A stretch of DNA of 64,000 nt. Source: Bog-473 sp963725895. GTDB lineage: Bacteria > Actinomycetota > Acidimicrobiia > Acidimicrobiales > RAAP-2. Numbering within the stretch: the first letter of the stretch is position 1; each line of letters opens with the position of its first letter. A model generated the notes under the pieces. That model worked only from the letters and a program-made list of their open reading frames with translations, was not told the DNA's origin and did no database searches. The stretch covers positions 1-64,000 of the forward strand of contig CAVSAJ010000003.1 in assembly GCA_963725895.1 (NCBI GenBank), given 5' to 3'. Shown piece after piece: positions 24,415-33,709 of this stretch. Both the position numbers and the translations under genes were made by a program.

Positions 24415-26861
24415 GACGATTGGTCAACTTCGACGACGACCGTCTGGCCCGCGTGCAGCCCCCTCGTGATCTGGATGTAGGAGCCCTCGGTGAGACCCGT
24501 GGTCACCGGGACCTCGACGATGCGCCCGCCGTGGGACAACTGGACCACCCGCACGACGTCCTGGCCCGTGCCGTTCTGCTTGACGGCGGCGATAGGGACG
24601 GTCAGCGCATCGGACTTCTGCTGGGTCACCACGGTGATCGAGACGGCCGACCCGTCGGCGCCGTCGAGCCCGGGCGCCTCGATGGTGCCCTCGTATTCCT
24701 GGCTCGTTCCCTGTCCCGTCGTGGCGGCGACCTGGGTGGGTGTCGCATCGAGTTCGGTGATCGTGCCCGGGACCGAGCTGTTCTCGCCGTTGATCTGCAC
24801 CGTCGCGCTCTGGCCCACGGCGAGCTGGGTCCGGTTCGACGCGGAGGCGTCGAGCGTCACCGTCAGTTCGGGCTCGGTGAGGTTGAGGATGGCTGTGCCC
24901 GGTGCCACGGTTTGGCCCGCTTTCACGTAGACGGTACCGACGTGTGTGGGCCACGAACCCACGATCATGTCGGTGGGTTCGAAGGTGATGTTGCGTTGCA
25001 ACGACTGCAGCGTCACCGTGACCGAGGTCTGGCCTGCCTTGAGCAGCGCGGTGCCCGTCAGGGGTTGGTAGTTCGTGCCCGGCTGCGCCGTGCCCTCGAC
25101 GCCGAAGTTCACCGACGTGTCCATCGTCGGCGCCTGCGTGGCCGTGATCACGAAGGCGGCCGCGCCGCCTTGGGGCACGTTGGCCGTCGCGGCGGCAATG
25201 GTGAGCTTGGGCACGACTTGTGACGTGATGGTGACCGAGGCGCTCGAGGGCGAACCGATCTGATACGCCGAGCTCGGGGCCAACGAGACCGTCAGCACCC
25301 GGTTGGACTCCACGAGGTTGTCGGTCACCGTGGGGATCTGCACCGCGACCGAGGTCTCGCCGGCCGGCACGGTCAGGGTGCCGGCCGGGATGGTGTAGTC
25401 GATGCCCTGCTGTGCCGTGCCCCCGTAGGAGAGGTTGATGGTGAGGGACTGGCTGACGGCCTGGCTCAACCCGATCGACACCGGATAGGGCTCTCCCTTT
25501 TGGAGGTAGGTGGTGGCAGAGGTCAGCGTGAGGGTGGGCAGGGCGAGGCTGCCGCTGATGGTGATGACGGCGGAGCCGGGAGACCCGACGGTGTATTGCG
25601 ACGGGTTGGGAGAGATGGTTGCCACGATGTAGTCGTTGGGCTTGAGCTCGCTCGTCTGGAGTGTGGTGAGGGTCACCGTGGTGCTCGTCGCGCCCGCGTC
25701 GAGCGTCACCACCGGGTCCGGCACCATGTAGTCGCTGCCGGGAGTGGCGTTGCCGCCGAAGCTCAGGGCCACCTGGGTGTCCTGGAGGGGCGCCTGGTTG
25801 GCGGTGATGGTGAGGGTCACCGAGCCCCCCGGCGACACGTTGGTGCCGCCCGTGATCTGGAGCGTGGGCACGGTGCCGTTTGCGATGGTCGTCTGGGCCG
25901 AGCTCGGGCTCCCCACCGAGTACCCGGTCCCCGAGGCGAGGGCCATCGTGATGGTGGTGTCCGGTTGCACGGTGGTCGTGGCGCGGGTCTGGACGCTCAC
26001 CGAGGCCTCGAGTGCACCTGCGGGAAGGGTGACCGAGGTCGGGGGCGAGATCACGTTTTCGGAGCCGGCCGTGCCACCGGGGACGAGGTTCACTGTGATG
26101 TCGGAGGTCGAGGTCGCCGTCGCGCTGACAATGAAGTCCGCCGCCTGGCCCGCCGACACCTGGTCGGCCACGGACTGGATGGTGAGAGTCGGCGTGGGGT
26201 CGTCGACCAGGACGGCTCGCGGTGCGGTCGCGCCGCTGGCCCGCCGGACGACCGACGCCGTCTGGGTGGAGGGGGGCCCGATGATCAAGCCGGCGGTGGC
26301 CTGGTTCCCGAGCTCGTAGCCGGTTCCCTCCTGGAGCGCCACCGTCACCGACTGGGGGGTGGCGGGAGTGGAGTTCGGATAATTGTGCTGGGCCTGCCAC
26401 TGTGCGAGCGCGAACTGCGTCTGTTCGGTGAAGAGGTTGTTGCTACTCGGTCCCGCGTAGTCTCCGGCCGCGTTGAGAATCTGCTTGAGCTGCACCACGT
26501 CGGCACCGGAGTCGCCCGGGACCAGGGACCGGAAGAAGGGCAACGTACCGTTCTCCGCGATCGCGTCACGCCCGTCGAGGGAGAACATCTCTTCGCCGGC
26601 GCTCGTGACGGATCCGTCTTGGACGGAGACGTCGCTCACCAGACCTTGCGTGGCGGCGTTCACCTTGCGTGTCTCTTTGCGGGCCAGCGTTCCCGTGAGG
26701 TTCACCGTCCCCTGCAGGGTTCGGCGCGCCACGGTACTGAGCACGACGACCTGCTTGCCCCCGGAGCTGTTGCCGCTCGAGGCGACTGCGTAGGAGATGC
26801 CGGCGACCGCAAGCACGGCGACGGCCGCGACCACGCCGATGGTCTTTTGTTTGCGTGTCAT
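24411..26861 (-). CDS. HlyD/MacA-like adaptor carrying a PG-binding domain and Calx-beta repeats
   Basis: 816 aa, about twice the usual adaptor length. An N-terminal anchor ('TIGVVAAVAVLAVAGISYAVA') is followed by the first half of a lipoyl/barrel-sandwich domain ('TQGLVSDVSVQDGSVTSAGE', 55-95) and a PG_binding_1-like domain at 105-155 ('LVPGDSGADVVQLKQIL'). Calx-beta-like repeats fill about 160-610, each ending in forms of 'GTGYSVGSPSSAQTTIA'. The second lipoyl half follows ('THVGTVYVKAGQTVAPG', about 645), then the C-terminal barrel ('VTTGLTEGSYIQITRGLHAGQ'). The repeats split the adaptor core. It is coupled to the MacB-like gene and would bridge inner membrane and cell wall. Confidence 0.88.
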   Translation of the reverse strand: MTRKQKTIGVVAAVAVLAVAGISYAVASSGNSSGGKQVVVLSTVARRTLQGTVNLTGTLARKETRKVNAATQGLVSDVSVQDGSVTSAGEEMFSLDGRDAIAENGTLPFFRSLVPGDSGADVVQLKQILNAAGDYAGPSSNNLFTEQTQFALAQWQAQHNYPNSTPATPQSVTVALQEGTGYELGNQATAGLIIGPPSTQTASVVRRASGATAPRAVLVDDPTPTLTIQSVADQVSAGQAADFIVSATATSTSDITVNLVPGGTAGSENVISPPTSVTLPAGALEASVSVQTRATTTVQPDTTITMALASGTGYSVGSPSSAQTTIANGTVPTLQITGGTNVSPGGSVTLTITANQAPLQDTQVALSFGGNATPGSDYMVPDPVVTLDAGATSTTVTLTTLQTSELKPNDYIVATISPNPSQYTVGSPGSAVITISGSLALPTLTLTSATTYLQKGEPYPVSIGLSQAVSQSLTINLSYGGTAQQGIDYTIPAGTLTVPAGETSVAVQIPTVTDNLVESNRVLTVSLAPSSAYQIGSPSSASVTITSQVVPKLTIAAATANVPQGGAAAFVITATQAPTMDTSVNFGVEGTAQPGTNYQPLTGTALLKAGQTSVTVTLQSLQRNITFEPTDMIVGSWPTHVGTVYVKAGQTVAPGTAILNLTEPELTVTLDASASNRTQLAVGQSATVQINGENSSVPGTITELDATPTQVAATTGQGTSQEYEGTIEAPGLDGADGSAVSITVVTQQKSDALTVPIAAVKQNGTGQDVVRVVQLSHGGRIVEVPVTTGLTEGSYIQITRGLHAGQTVVVEVDQSS

Positions 26862-26909
26862 GTGCTGGCCTCCCGATGGTGGCGTTCCCTCATGCGAGGG
26901 TCCTCGTGA

Positions 26910-27575
26910 TCACGAGCTCCCCTCCGCGACCGCTGCGCACTGCTGGAGGTCGCTGCTGTTCAGAAGGCTCTGGCCCGGCGGCGCCTTGAACCCCGATGCA
27001 CCACCTCCACCCCCACTGCCTCCGCCGGTACCCCCGAACGAGAACAGCAGGCCCTGAGCATTGGGCGTGGGCTGGGGAATCCCCCATCCCCGGCCGATCA
27101 TGCACGTGCGCCACTTCAGGTAGTCCTTGTTCTCTTTCTTGATCTGTGCCTGCGTGAGGTTCTGCTGGGCGGACTGAGCCGCCTTGAGCGCTTGGAGAAT
27201 GTCGCTCTTGGTGGCGCACGTCTCGAGGTTCTTGAGGTAGCTGGGGCTGTTGGCCGGGGACGAGGGGTCGCTCGGGTCGGGCGCGCCGACGAAGGTGACG
27301 CCGAGATTGTTCAGGCAGGACTGGAAGACCCCGATCGCCGTGAACAAGGCGGTGGTCGGGTTCTGCTGCGCGAGTGGGACGGTGGCCGCCGTGGCGTCGC
27401 CGGCGGTCTTGGCCACGCCGCCCGTCGGGATTGCCCCCGGCTGTGCCTGGCCCGACTGAATGGTGATGACGCTCGTCGAGCCCGAACTTCCCGAGCAGGC
27501 CGCCAATGCGAGCGCGACCAACGTCAAGGCCCCCACTACCCATTGTCGTCCCCGGTGGCCGCCGATCCGGCCCAT
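26910..27575 (-). CDS. Exporter-associated lipoprotein
   Basis: 221 aa from ATG 27575. The lipobox 'LVALALAACSG' follows a hydrophobic stretch, so the mature protein begins at the lipid-modified Cys near residue 29. It has three more conserved-looking Cys motifs ('FQSCLNNLGVTFVG', 'LETCATKSDILQAL', 'WRTCMIGRGWGIP') and a Gly-rich C-terminal linker. It lies 48 bp upstream of the adaptor gene on the same strand, completing a three-gene exporter operon. Similar Cys-containing lipoproteins occur beside actinobacterial MacAB genes, but their role is not established. A substrate-capture or periplasmic helper role is only an inference. Confidence 0.75.
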   Translation of the reverse strand: MGRIGGHRGRQWVVGALTLVALALAACSGSSGSTSVITIQSGQAQPGAIPTGGVAKTAGDATAATVPLAQQNPTTALFTAIGVFQSCLNNLGVTFVGAPDPSDPSSPANSPSYLKNLETCATKSDILQALKAAQSAQQNLTQAQIKKENKDYLKWRTCMIGRGWGIPQPTPNAQGLLFSFGGTGGGSGGGGGASGFKAPPGQSLLNSSDLQQCAAVAEGSS

Positions 27576-27693
27576 CCCCCCGAACACGCAGCGGCATGCT
27601 AGCCACGAAACCCTGATGTCACCCGTCGGGCTGCTGATCGCCCGGGTGACTGTCGCGCCACTTCGGACGTTGTCGACCCTCGCGGTGTCTGGT

Positions 27694-28554
27694 TCAGAGC
27701 ACCTGGTCAAGGCCTCGTGGCCCGAGCGGGCGGTCACCGCGCAGCGTGACGCGGTGCATGACCCGGCGCTCGCCCTCGTAGTCGAAGATCCCGAAGTGCA
27801 TGGTGGCGCGGTTGTCCCAGAATGCCAACGTGTTCGGCTTCCAGTGATAGCGCACGATGAATTGAGGGCTCGCCATGTGTTCGTAGAGCACGCGCAGCAG
27901 TCCGTTGCCCTGGCTGTCGGGCATGTCCTTCATGCGGAAGGTGAACTTCGGGTTCACGAAGAGGTTCTTCCGACCCGTCTCGGGGTGGACGCGGACAACC
28001 GGGTGGAGCGCGGGAAGCAGGCGCTCGAGCTTCTTGCCCTCCCAGACGTTGCCGTGGCCCTCGGCCACCATCTCCGCGTAGTACGGCTCGTAGTGGTAGG
28101 CCGAGAGCTCGTCGCAGAGTCGCTGGAGCGGCTCGGCGAGCGCCTCGTATGCGGCCCGGGTGTCGGCCCACATCGTGTCGCCCCCCGCCACGGGCACCTC
28201 GATCGAGCGCAGCAGTGAGGCCATGGCCGGACGGTTCATGAACGTGATGTCGGTGTGCCAGAAGTCGGTGCGGTCCTTGCCGCTCTCGATGGAGTGGACC
28301 TCCTTGCGCTCGAGCACCTGGGCCTCGACGGGATGGCTCTCGGTGAGCTCACCGAAGCGGCTGGCGAACGCGATCTGGCTCTCGTCGTCGAGGTGCTGGT
28401 CGGGGAAGAACACCACCAGGCGTTCGAGCCAGACGGCGCGGACGGCTGCGATCACGTCGTCGTCGAGCTCGCCCGCGCAGTCGAGGCCGTGGATCTCGGC
28501 TCCGATGCTCGGGCTCAAGGGACGGACGTCGAGGTCGACCTGGCTGATCGTCAT
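27694..28554 (-). CDS. TauD/TfdA-family 2-oxoglutarate Fe(II) dioxygenase
   Basis: 286 aa, normal length. The Fe(II) facial triad is visible: H100 and D102 in 'DFWHTDITF', and H267 in 'RRVMHRVTLRGDRP', which also supplies the 2-oxoglutarate-binding Arg. The N-terminal 'LSPSIGAEIHGLDCAGEL' is typical of taurine, alkylsulfate or 2,4-D dioxygenases. These oxidise a C-H bond while decarboxylating 2-oxoglutarate. Sulfonate use would fit the sulfur genes at 2-5 kb, but nothing here links them. The 83-bp gap to the upstream GH31 gene and matching strand leave co-transcription possible. The substrate is not determined. Confidence 0.9.
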   Translation of the reverse strand: MTISQVDLDVRPLSPSIGAEIHGLDCAGELDDDVIAAVRAVWLERLVVFFPDQHLDDESQIAFASRFGELTESHPVEAQVLERKEVHSIESGKDRTDFWHTDITFMNRPAMASLLRSIEVPVAGGDTMWADTRAAYEALAEPLQRLCDELSAYHYEPYYAEMVAEGHGNVWEGKKLERLLPALHPVVRVHPETGRKNLFVNPKFTFRMKDMPDSQGNGLLRVLYEHMASPQFIVRYHWKPNTLAFWDNRATMHFGIFDYEGERRVMHRVTLRGDRPLGPRGLDQVL

Positions 28555-28638
28555 GTCTTCATCGTGACACCAACGGACGGACTCGGCGTCTCGGGCCTCG
28601 CCGCAGCAGACGCTTGACCCCGATGGACCAACGTGCCC

Positions 28639-31608
28639 CTATGAAGAACCAGAGGCAGCACCGGTGGCCCCGTTGCTGGGAACCGCCGCCCTGCCGAGCG
28701 CGACGACGCGCGCGGCCTGGTCGACGGGCCGTCGTCCGACGTGCACGGTGAGCGTCGCGGTGGACGCCTGATAGGACCAGCCCGGGCCGGGCCCGCTCCC
28801 GCTCGTCAGCCTCCGTCCGTTGAGCATCACCGCTGCGGGCCGGGTGACATCCATCAACTCGACCGTGGTGGACTGCGCCGTGGGCTCGCCCGCGTAGCTC
28901 CCGCGGGCGGCGCCGATCGTCACGCTGACGGCGGGTGTGCCGCCGGTCTTCGTCGCGGTCGTGATCGGGGTCTGCGTGTACTGGCCCTTGGTGTAGCCGA
29001 GGCCGGTTCCGGCGTCGCCGTAGAGGTCGAAGGTCCCCGACGACCCCGGGTAGACGAGCGCGGTGAGAGAGCGGGGCGACCCGGATCCGCCGGTCGCAGA
29101 CTCCTCGGGAACGATCCCGCCTTGGCGCACGAAGACGGGCATCTGGTCCAGCGGCACCGAGAGCGTCGCGGAGGACGGTCCGGTGAAGGTGGCGCCGGTG
29201 AAGAAGTCGACCCAGCGCCCCGGTGGGAACCACACGGTGGTCGAGGCGACGTCGCCCGGCGTGGTCACGGGCGCCACGAGCATGTCCGGCCCGTAGAGGT
29301 ATTCGGTCGGATTCTCGTACGCCGACGGCTCGTTGGGATAGTCGAGGTAGAGCGGGCGAGCCATCGGGAGACCGGTCCGGTTGGCTTGCGCCGCGAGCGT
29401 GTAGGTGTAAGGCAACAGCTCCTCGCGCAGGCGGAGGAAGGATTCGGTGATCCCCTGCACGGGCTGGGGGTACTGCCAGGGGAGTCGATCCTCGTTGTTG
29501 GAGTGCAGCCGCAGGATGGGCTCGAAGGTGCCGAGCTGCACCCAACGGTCGTAGAGGTCGGGGGGATCGGAACCCGACTGGGTGGGGGGCGGACCGAGGT
29601 AACTCCCGATATCGCTGCTCACGTAGGGCTCGCCGATCGTCGCTTCGTCGGGCACCAGGGCCGCCTCGGTCGCCAGCGTGTTCCAGGTGCCCCAGGCGTC
29701 CCCGGTGAAGGCGATCGCGGAGGTGTGGTCCGACCACGGCCCAGCCGGGTACACCTGCTGTGGCGCGCCGTTGGAGCCGCCGATGCGGGCGAGGACGAAG
29801 CCCCGCTCGCCGAGGTTGGTCATGGACTGGGCGTAGAGATGGTCGATCCAGGCATCGGGCGTCACGCCGGGCGACGAAACCACCGAGTCGTCGCAGCACC
29901 AGTCGAGCCACCAGAAGGCGACCCCCTGGCGCTCGAAGCTGGTTTGCAGGGCGAAGTTGGACTCGGCCTGGGGGATCGAGCTCCAGTCCCAGACCTTGCA
30001 GTTCCCGTTCGTGCAGCTCGATGAGGCAAGCGTGTGCCCGGCGATGCGCTCCGTCTTCGCCAGCTTCGGGTCGTTGTCCTCGATGCTCGAATGGATGTTC
30101 AAGGTCACGTCGATGCCCTGCGCACGCGCCCAACGGAGGAATGACGAGGGAGAGGGGAACAAAGAGGGATTCCACTCCCAGCCGTTCCAGTCGTTGGGTG
30201 ACTTCCAGTCGGTGTCGAGCGACAGGGTGTTGAGGGGCACCTGATGGGAGACGAAGGCGGGATAGATCGTGTCCTCAATCTCGCTGCTCGAGTATGGCGT
30301 GTAGTCGGAGTACCAGACGCCGAAGACGTCTCGGGGCAAGAGGGGCGCCGGACCGGTCAGCTGCGCAAGGGTGCGCAGCGCTCCGGCGTAGTCGTGCCCG
30401 TAGACGAAGAGATACCCGTCCTCGACGTCGCCGTGCGCGGGCCGGGGCTGGACCCAACCGTTCGTGGTCCACACGTCGCTCTGCGTGTCGTCGAGCAGGC
30501 GCCACCCCGCGGTGTCGAGGAGCCCGTCCGTGTTGAGCGGCTGGATGACCGCCTCGCAGGTGGCACCGGACTGTCCGGGTCCGCACGTCGGTGTGTCGTT
30601 GTAGGTGTCGGTGTCGAAGCCGCGGAACCACCCGCCGAGCGGGCCGGTGGACGCCTGCACGGGAGGCGACGAGCCGCCGGGGCCGATCGACAGGGTGTCG
30701 ATGCCGAGATCGAAACTGTTCGGCGTCGTGTTCACCACGCTGACCGCGTTGGTCCCCGCCACGAGAGGAACCGTGGTGGTGTACGTCGTCCATGGCTGGG
30801 TCGTCGTGGTCGGAGCCGCCTGAATCGTCCCCATGAGCCGGCCGTTCACCTCCAGCTCGAGGGAGCTCGTGGCGGGTGTGAGCGGCGGGCTCGGGGTGTT
30901 GGCGTAGCGCAGGGACAACGCCGCTGGACCGGCACTCGAGCCGAGGACGTGCCAGGTGACGCTCGCGCCCACCCTGACGAAGAACCCGGCGTAGCCCGCC
31001 GCGCTCTCGTACCCGGTGAAGGTCTGGCTGAGCGTGGCCCCACCTGACAGCGTGGCGGCGCCGGCCTGGCAGACCTGGCCGAAGGTGCACTCCCACTCCC
31101 ACGTCGGCGCCACCGTGGACGTCTGTCCTGCGACCGAGAGGCGCAGCGAGGTGTTCAGTGCGGTGAACGGTCCCGATCCCAGCCGGTAGCGCAGCGTGGC
31201 GCGGTCCGTGCGGACAGTCAGCCAACCGCCGGTGGTGGAGACCGAGTAAGGCGGGACGGGCATCCGACGGTCGAGCGCGTTCACCGTCGGGCTGTTCTCG
31301 AAGTGCTGCGTCGGGGAGTACTCGAGGCGGAGCAGGGTCGGACTGAGGACCTCGACGCGCACGGGACCCACGTGGACGATGGCCGACGCGTGCGCCAGAC
31401 CTGCGCCCATGTTGATCGGCGTCGCCAGGTTCACCGGAGCCGTGTCCCCGCTCGCCGCGCCGGCGGCCGCGCCCGCCGGGCCGGTTCCCCACGGACCGGT
31501 GCCCGATGCCGCGAGGATCCCCCCCAGCACCACGAAGGGGAGCACGAGATGCGCCAGCCGCCTCACCCGATGGCTGCGCCTCGAGGAGGACGTGTGTGCG
31601 CGTGCCAC
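28639..31608 (-). CDS. Secreted GH31 alpha-glycosidase with inserted carbohydrate-binding-like domain
   Basis: 989 aa from GTG 31608; the frame stays open further upstream. The N-terminal signal 'RLAHLVLPFVVLGGILAASG' indicates secretion. A GH31 N-terminal beta domain is interrupted at about 205-315 by a CBM35/CBM6-like segment ('GYAGFFVRVGASVTWHVLG', 'LVAGTNAVSVVNTTPNSFD'). The catalytic barrel follows: nucleophile Asp about 569 in 'FWWLDWCCDD' and acid/base Asp about 637 in 'AFTGDAWGTW'. GH31 enzymes cleave alpha-glucosides or alpha-xylosides. It probably acts outside the cell on polysaccharide or oligosaccharides. No sugar transporter is nearby. Confidence 0.88.
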   Translation of the reverse strand: MARAHTSSSRRSHRVRRLAHLVLPFVVLGGILAASGTGPWGTGPAGAAAGAASGDTAPVNLATPINMGAGLAHASAIVHVGPVRVEVLSPTLLRLEYSPTQHFENSPTVNALDRRMPVPPYSVSTTGGWLTVRTDRATLRYRLGSGPFTALNTSLRLSVAGQTSTVAPTWEWECTFGQVCQAGAATLSGGATLSQTFTGYESAAGYAGFFVRVGASVTWHVLGSSAGPAALSLRYANTPSPPLTPATSSLELEVNGRLMGTIQAAPTTTTQPWTTYTTTVPLVAGTNAVSVVNTTPNSFDLGIDTLSIGPGGSSPPVQASTGPLGGWFRGFDTDTYNDTPTCGPGQSGATCEAVIQPLNTDGLLDTAGWRLLDDTQSDVWTTNGWVQPRPAHGDVEDGYLFVYGHDYAGALRTLAQLTGPAPLLPRDVFGVWYSDYTPYSSSEIEDTIYPAFVSHQVPLNTLSLDTDWKSPNDWNGWEWNPSLFPSPSSFLRWARAQGIDVTLNIHSSIEDNDPKLAKTERIAGHTLASSSCTNGNCKVWDWSSIPQAESNFALQTSFERQGVAFWWLDWCCDDSVVSSPGVTPDAWIDHLYAQSMTNLGERGFVLARIGGSNGAPQQVYPAGPWSDHTSAIAFTGDAWGTWNTLATEAALVPDEATIGEPYVSSDIGSYLGPPPTQSGSDPPDLYDRWVQLGTFEPILRLHSNNEDRLPWQYPQPVQGITESFLRLREELLPYTYTLAAQANRTGLPMARPLYLDYPNEPSAYENPTEYLYGPDMLVAPVTTPGDVASTTVWFPPGRWVDFFTGATFTGPSSATLSVPLDQMPVFVRQGGIVPEESATGGSGSPRSLTALVYPGSSGTFDLYGDAGTGLGYTKGQYTQTPITTATKTGGTPAVSVTIGAARGSYAGEPTAQSTTVELMDVTRPAAVMLNGRRLTSGSGPGPGWSYQASTATLTVHVGRRPVDQAARVVALGRAAVPSNGATGAASGSS

Positions 31609-31653
31609 CGGCCCATCATCACATCGCCCGCAGCACGGCGTCGTGTGGACAGG

Positions 31654-31692
31654 GCCAATTGCACCGAGCCAATTGCACTGAGCCAATTGCTT
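31654..31692. repeat. Three 14-bp tandem CAATTG-containing units in a divergent promoter region
   Basis: The unit GCCAATTGCACYGA occurs twice in full and a third time as GCCAATTGCTTA. Each holds the palindrome CAATTG, spaced exactly 14 bp. It lies between the divergent GH31 and BVMO starts and could be an operator array. Confidence 0.6.
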
Positions 31693-31721
31693 AGGGAGGC
31701 TGAAGAGGCGAGGATGTCAGC

Positions 31722-33677
31722 GTGACCAGGCATCGGTTCGCGGGTGAGCCCTTCGACGACGCCGACGACGCCATCGCGAGCGCCCTCGAGGACATGAGCA
31801 TCCCGGCGCTCATGTGCTCACTCGTGCACATGACCGGGGATCCGTCGTGGGTGCGTGGCGAGATCCAGCCGCGGCCCGGAGGAATCCTCGACATCCAGTG
31901 CGGCATGCCCGAGGAAGAGCGCGCCCGGGTGCGCCAGCTCGCCCTCCCGGTGATCGCCGCCTACCGCGACGGGGGCTGCGTCCCCGCCGAGCTCTCCCCG
32001 GAGCTCCTGGCGGAGATGATGGCGTTCCTCGGTCGCCGGACCGTCGAGGGCCGCCTCGCCGGGCTGTTCTTCGACGACCTGCAATTCGAGGGCGGCGACA
32101 CGGGTGCCATCACCTGGGGTGAGGAGCTCTCCGCCGACCAGAGGACAGCGACGCCCGTCGTCGTCATCGGATGCGGGATGGGCGGGATACTCGCCGGCAT
32201 CCGCCTGCAGCAGGCCGGACTGCCCTTCACGATCATCGAGAAGAACGGGGGGCCGGGCGGGACGTGGTGGGAGAACCGCTACCCCGGGGCGCGCGTCGAC
32301 GTCGGCAGCCATCAGTACTGCTTCTCCTTCGAACCTGCCGACCACTGGAGCGAGTTCTACTGCCAGCACCCCGAGCTGCGCGCCTACTTCGGCACGATCG
32401 CCGAGAAGTACGGCCTTCTCGAGCACTGCCGCTTCGACACCGCGGTGACGAATCTCACGTGGGACGAGGACCAGTCGGTGTGGCGCGTACGCGTGCGCGG
32501 CACGAGCGGCGTGGAAGAGGAGCTCGAGGCCCGCTTCGTCATCAGCGCGGTCGGCTCCCTCAACCTGCCCCACGTGCCCGACATCCCGGGCATGGACACC
32601 TTCGCCGGGCCGTCGTTCCACTCGGCCCGCTGGCCCGAGGACCTCGACGTCGCCGGAACGCGCGTCGCCCTCGTCGGTGCCGGCGCCAGCGGTTTCCAGA
32701 TCGGCCCCGCCATCGCGTCGGAGGTCGCACACCTCACGATCTTCCAGCGCACCGCGCAGTGGATCATCCCGAACCCGCTGTACCACGCCCCCGTGCCGCC
32801 GGGCGACGAGTGGGCACTCCGCCACCTGCCTTTCTACGGGCGGTGGTACCGCTTCATCATGACCTTCGCCGGCATCGCGGCCGGCAACGATCCCTACCGC
32901 ATCGATCCCGACTGGGAGGACCCGACCCACCAGTCGGTCAACGCGATGCACGCCAAGCGAGCTGCGTTCCTGCTGGCGTCGATGCAGTCCCTGGTGGCCG
33001 AGCATCCCGAGCTCGTCGACAAGGTCGTGCCGGATTACCCGGCCATGGGCAAGCGCGTGCTGCAGGACGACGGCACCTGGCTGCGCTGCCTCCAGCAGCC
33101 CAATGTCGAGCTCGTGCGCACCCCGATCGCGCGGATCGTCTCCGACGGTGTCGTGACCACCGACGGCACGCACTACCCCGCCGACGTCATCTGCTACGCG
33201 ACCGGGTTCTTGCACAACGATTTCCTGGCCTCCATGGAGGTGCGGGGGCGGGGTGGGGTCTCGCTACGCGAGCAGTGGGGCGCCGAACCGACGGCCTACC
33301 TCGGCATCACGATGCCGAACTTCCCCAACCTCTTCTGCGTCTACGGCCCGGGCACCAACCTCGCCTCGGGAGCGAGCCTCTTCTACCACTCAGAATTCCA
33401 GGTGCACTACGCGCTCGAGGCGATCCGCGAGACCATTGCCGCCGGCGCGCGCTGGACCGAGGTACTGCCCGACGCGCACGACGAGTACGTCGAGCGCTAC
33501 CGCAGCGAGATCGGTCAGCTGGTGTGGTCGCACCCGTCCATCCGGCACAGCCACTACAAAAACCCTGACGGCAAAGTGTTCACGCTGTCCCCGTGGCCGC
33601 TCGACCTGTACTGGGAGTGGACCCGGACGATCGATCCCGCGCACTACGCCTTCGGTCCGGACCCCGGGACCGACTAA
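31722..33677 (+). CDS. Baeyer-Villiger (4-hydroxyacetophenone-type) flavin monooxygenase
   Basis: 651 aa from GTG 31722. An N-terminal extension of about 140 aa is typical of HAPMO-like enzymes. The FAD Rossmann motif 'VVVIGCGMGG' lies at 146-155, and the BVMO fingerprint FxGxxxHxxxWP is exact at 294-305. The NADPH Rossmann motif 'VALVGAGASGFQIG' lies near 315. The C-terminal 'NFPNLFCVYGPGTNLA' is conserved. The enzyme inserts oxygen next to a ketone to give an ester or lactone, often in ketone or steroid breakdown. It is convergent with the MFS gene. A decayed copy of its C-terminus lies at 12132-12334. Confidence 0.92.
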   Translation: MTRHRFAGEPFDDADDAIASALEDMSIPALMCSLVHMTGDPSWVRGEIQPRPGGILDIQCGMPEEERARVRQLALPVIAAYRDGGCVPAELSPELLAEMMAFLGRRTVEGRLAGLFFDDLQFEGGDTGAITWGEELSADQRTATPVVVIGCGMGGILAGIRLQQAGLPFTIIEKNGGPGGTWWENRYPGARVDVGSHQYCFSFEPADHWSEFYCQHPELRAYFGTIAEKYGLLEHCRFDTAVTNLTWDEDQSVWRVRVRGTSGVEEELEARFVISAVGSLNLPHVPDIPGMDTFAGPSFHSARWPEDLDVAGTRVALVGAGASGFQIGPAIASEVAHLTIFQRTAQWIIPNPLYHAPVPPGDEWALRHLPFYGRWYRFIMTFAGIAAGNDPYRIDPDWEDPTHQSVNAMHAKRAAFLLASMQSLVAEHPELVDKVVPDYPAMGKRVLQDDGTWLRCLQQPNVELVRTPIARIVSDGVVTTDGTHYPADVICYATGFLHNDFLASMEVRGRGGVSLREQWGAEPTAYLGITMPNFPNLFCVYGPGTNLASGASLFYHSEFQVHYALEAIRETIAAGARWTEVLPDAHDEYVERYRSEIGQLVWSHPSIRHSHYKNPDGKVFTLSPWPLDLYWEWTRTIDPAHYAFGPDPGTD

Positions 33678-33709
33678 CCCCGGGACCGACTGACCCCACG
33701 ACCGACTAG
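33662..33709. repeat. Three 16-bp tandem units, each ending in a different stop codon
   Basis: The units CCCCGGGACCGACTAA, CCCCGGGACCGACTGA and CCCCACGACCGACTAG end in TAA, TGA and TAG. Because 16 is not a multiple of three, the stops fall in all three plus-strand frames. TAA is the BVMO stop. The last CTAG also supplies the TAG stop of the convergent MFS gene on the other strand. Confidence 0.9.
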
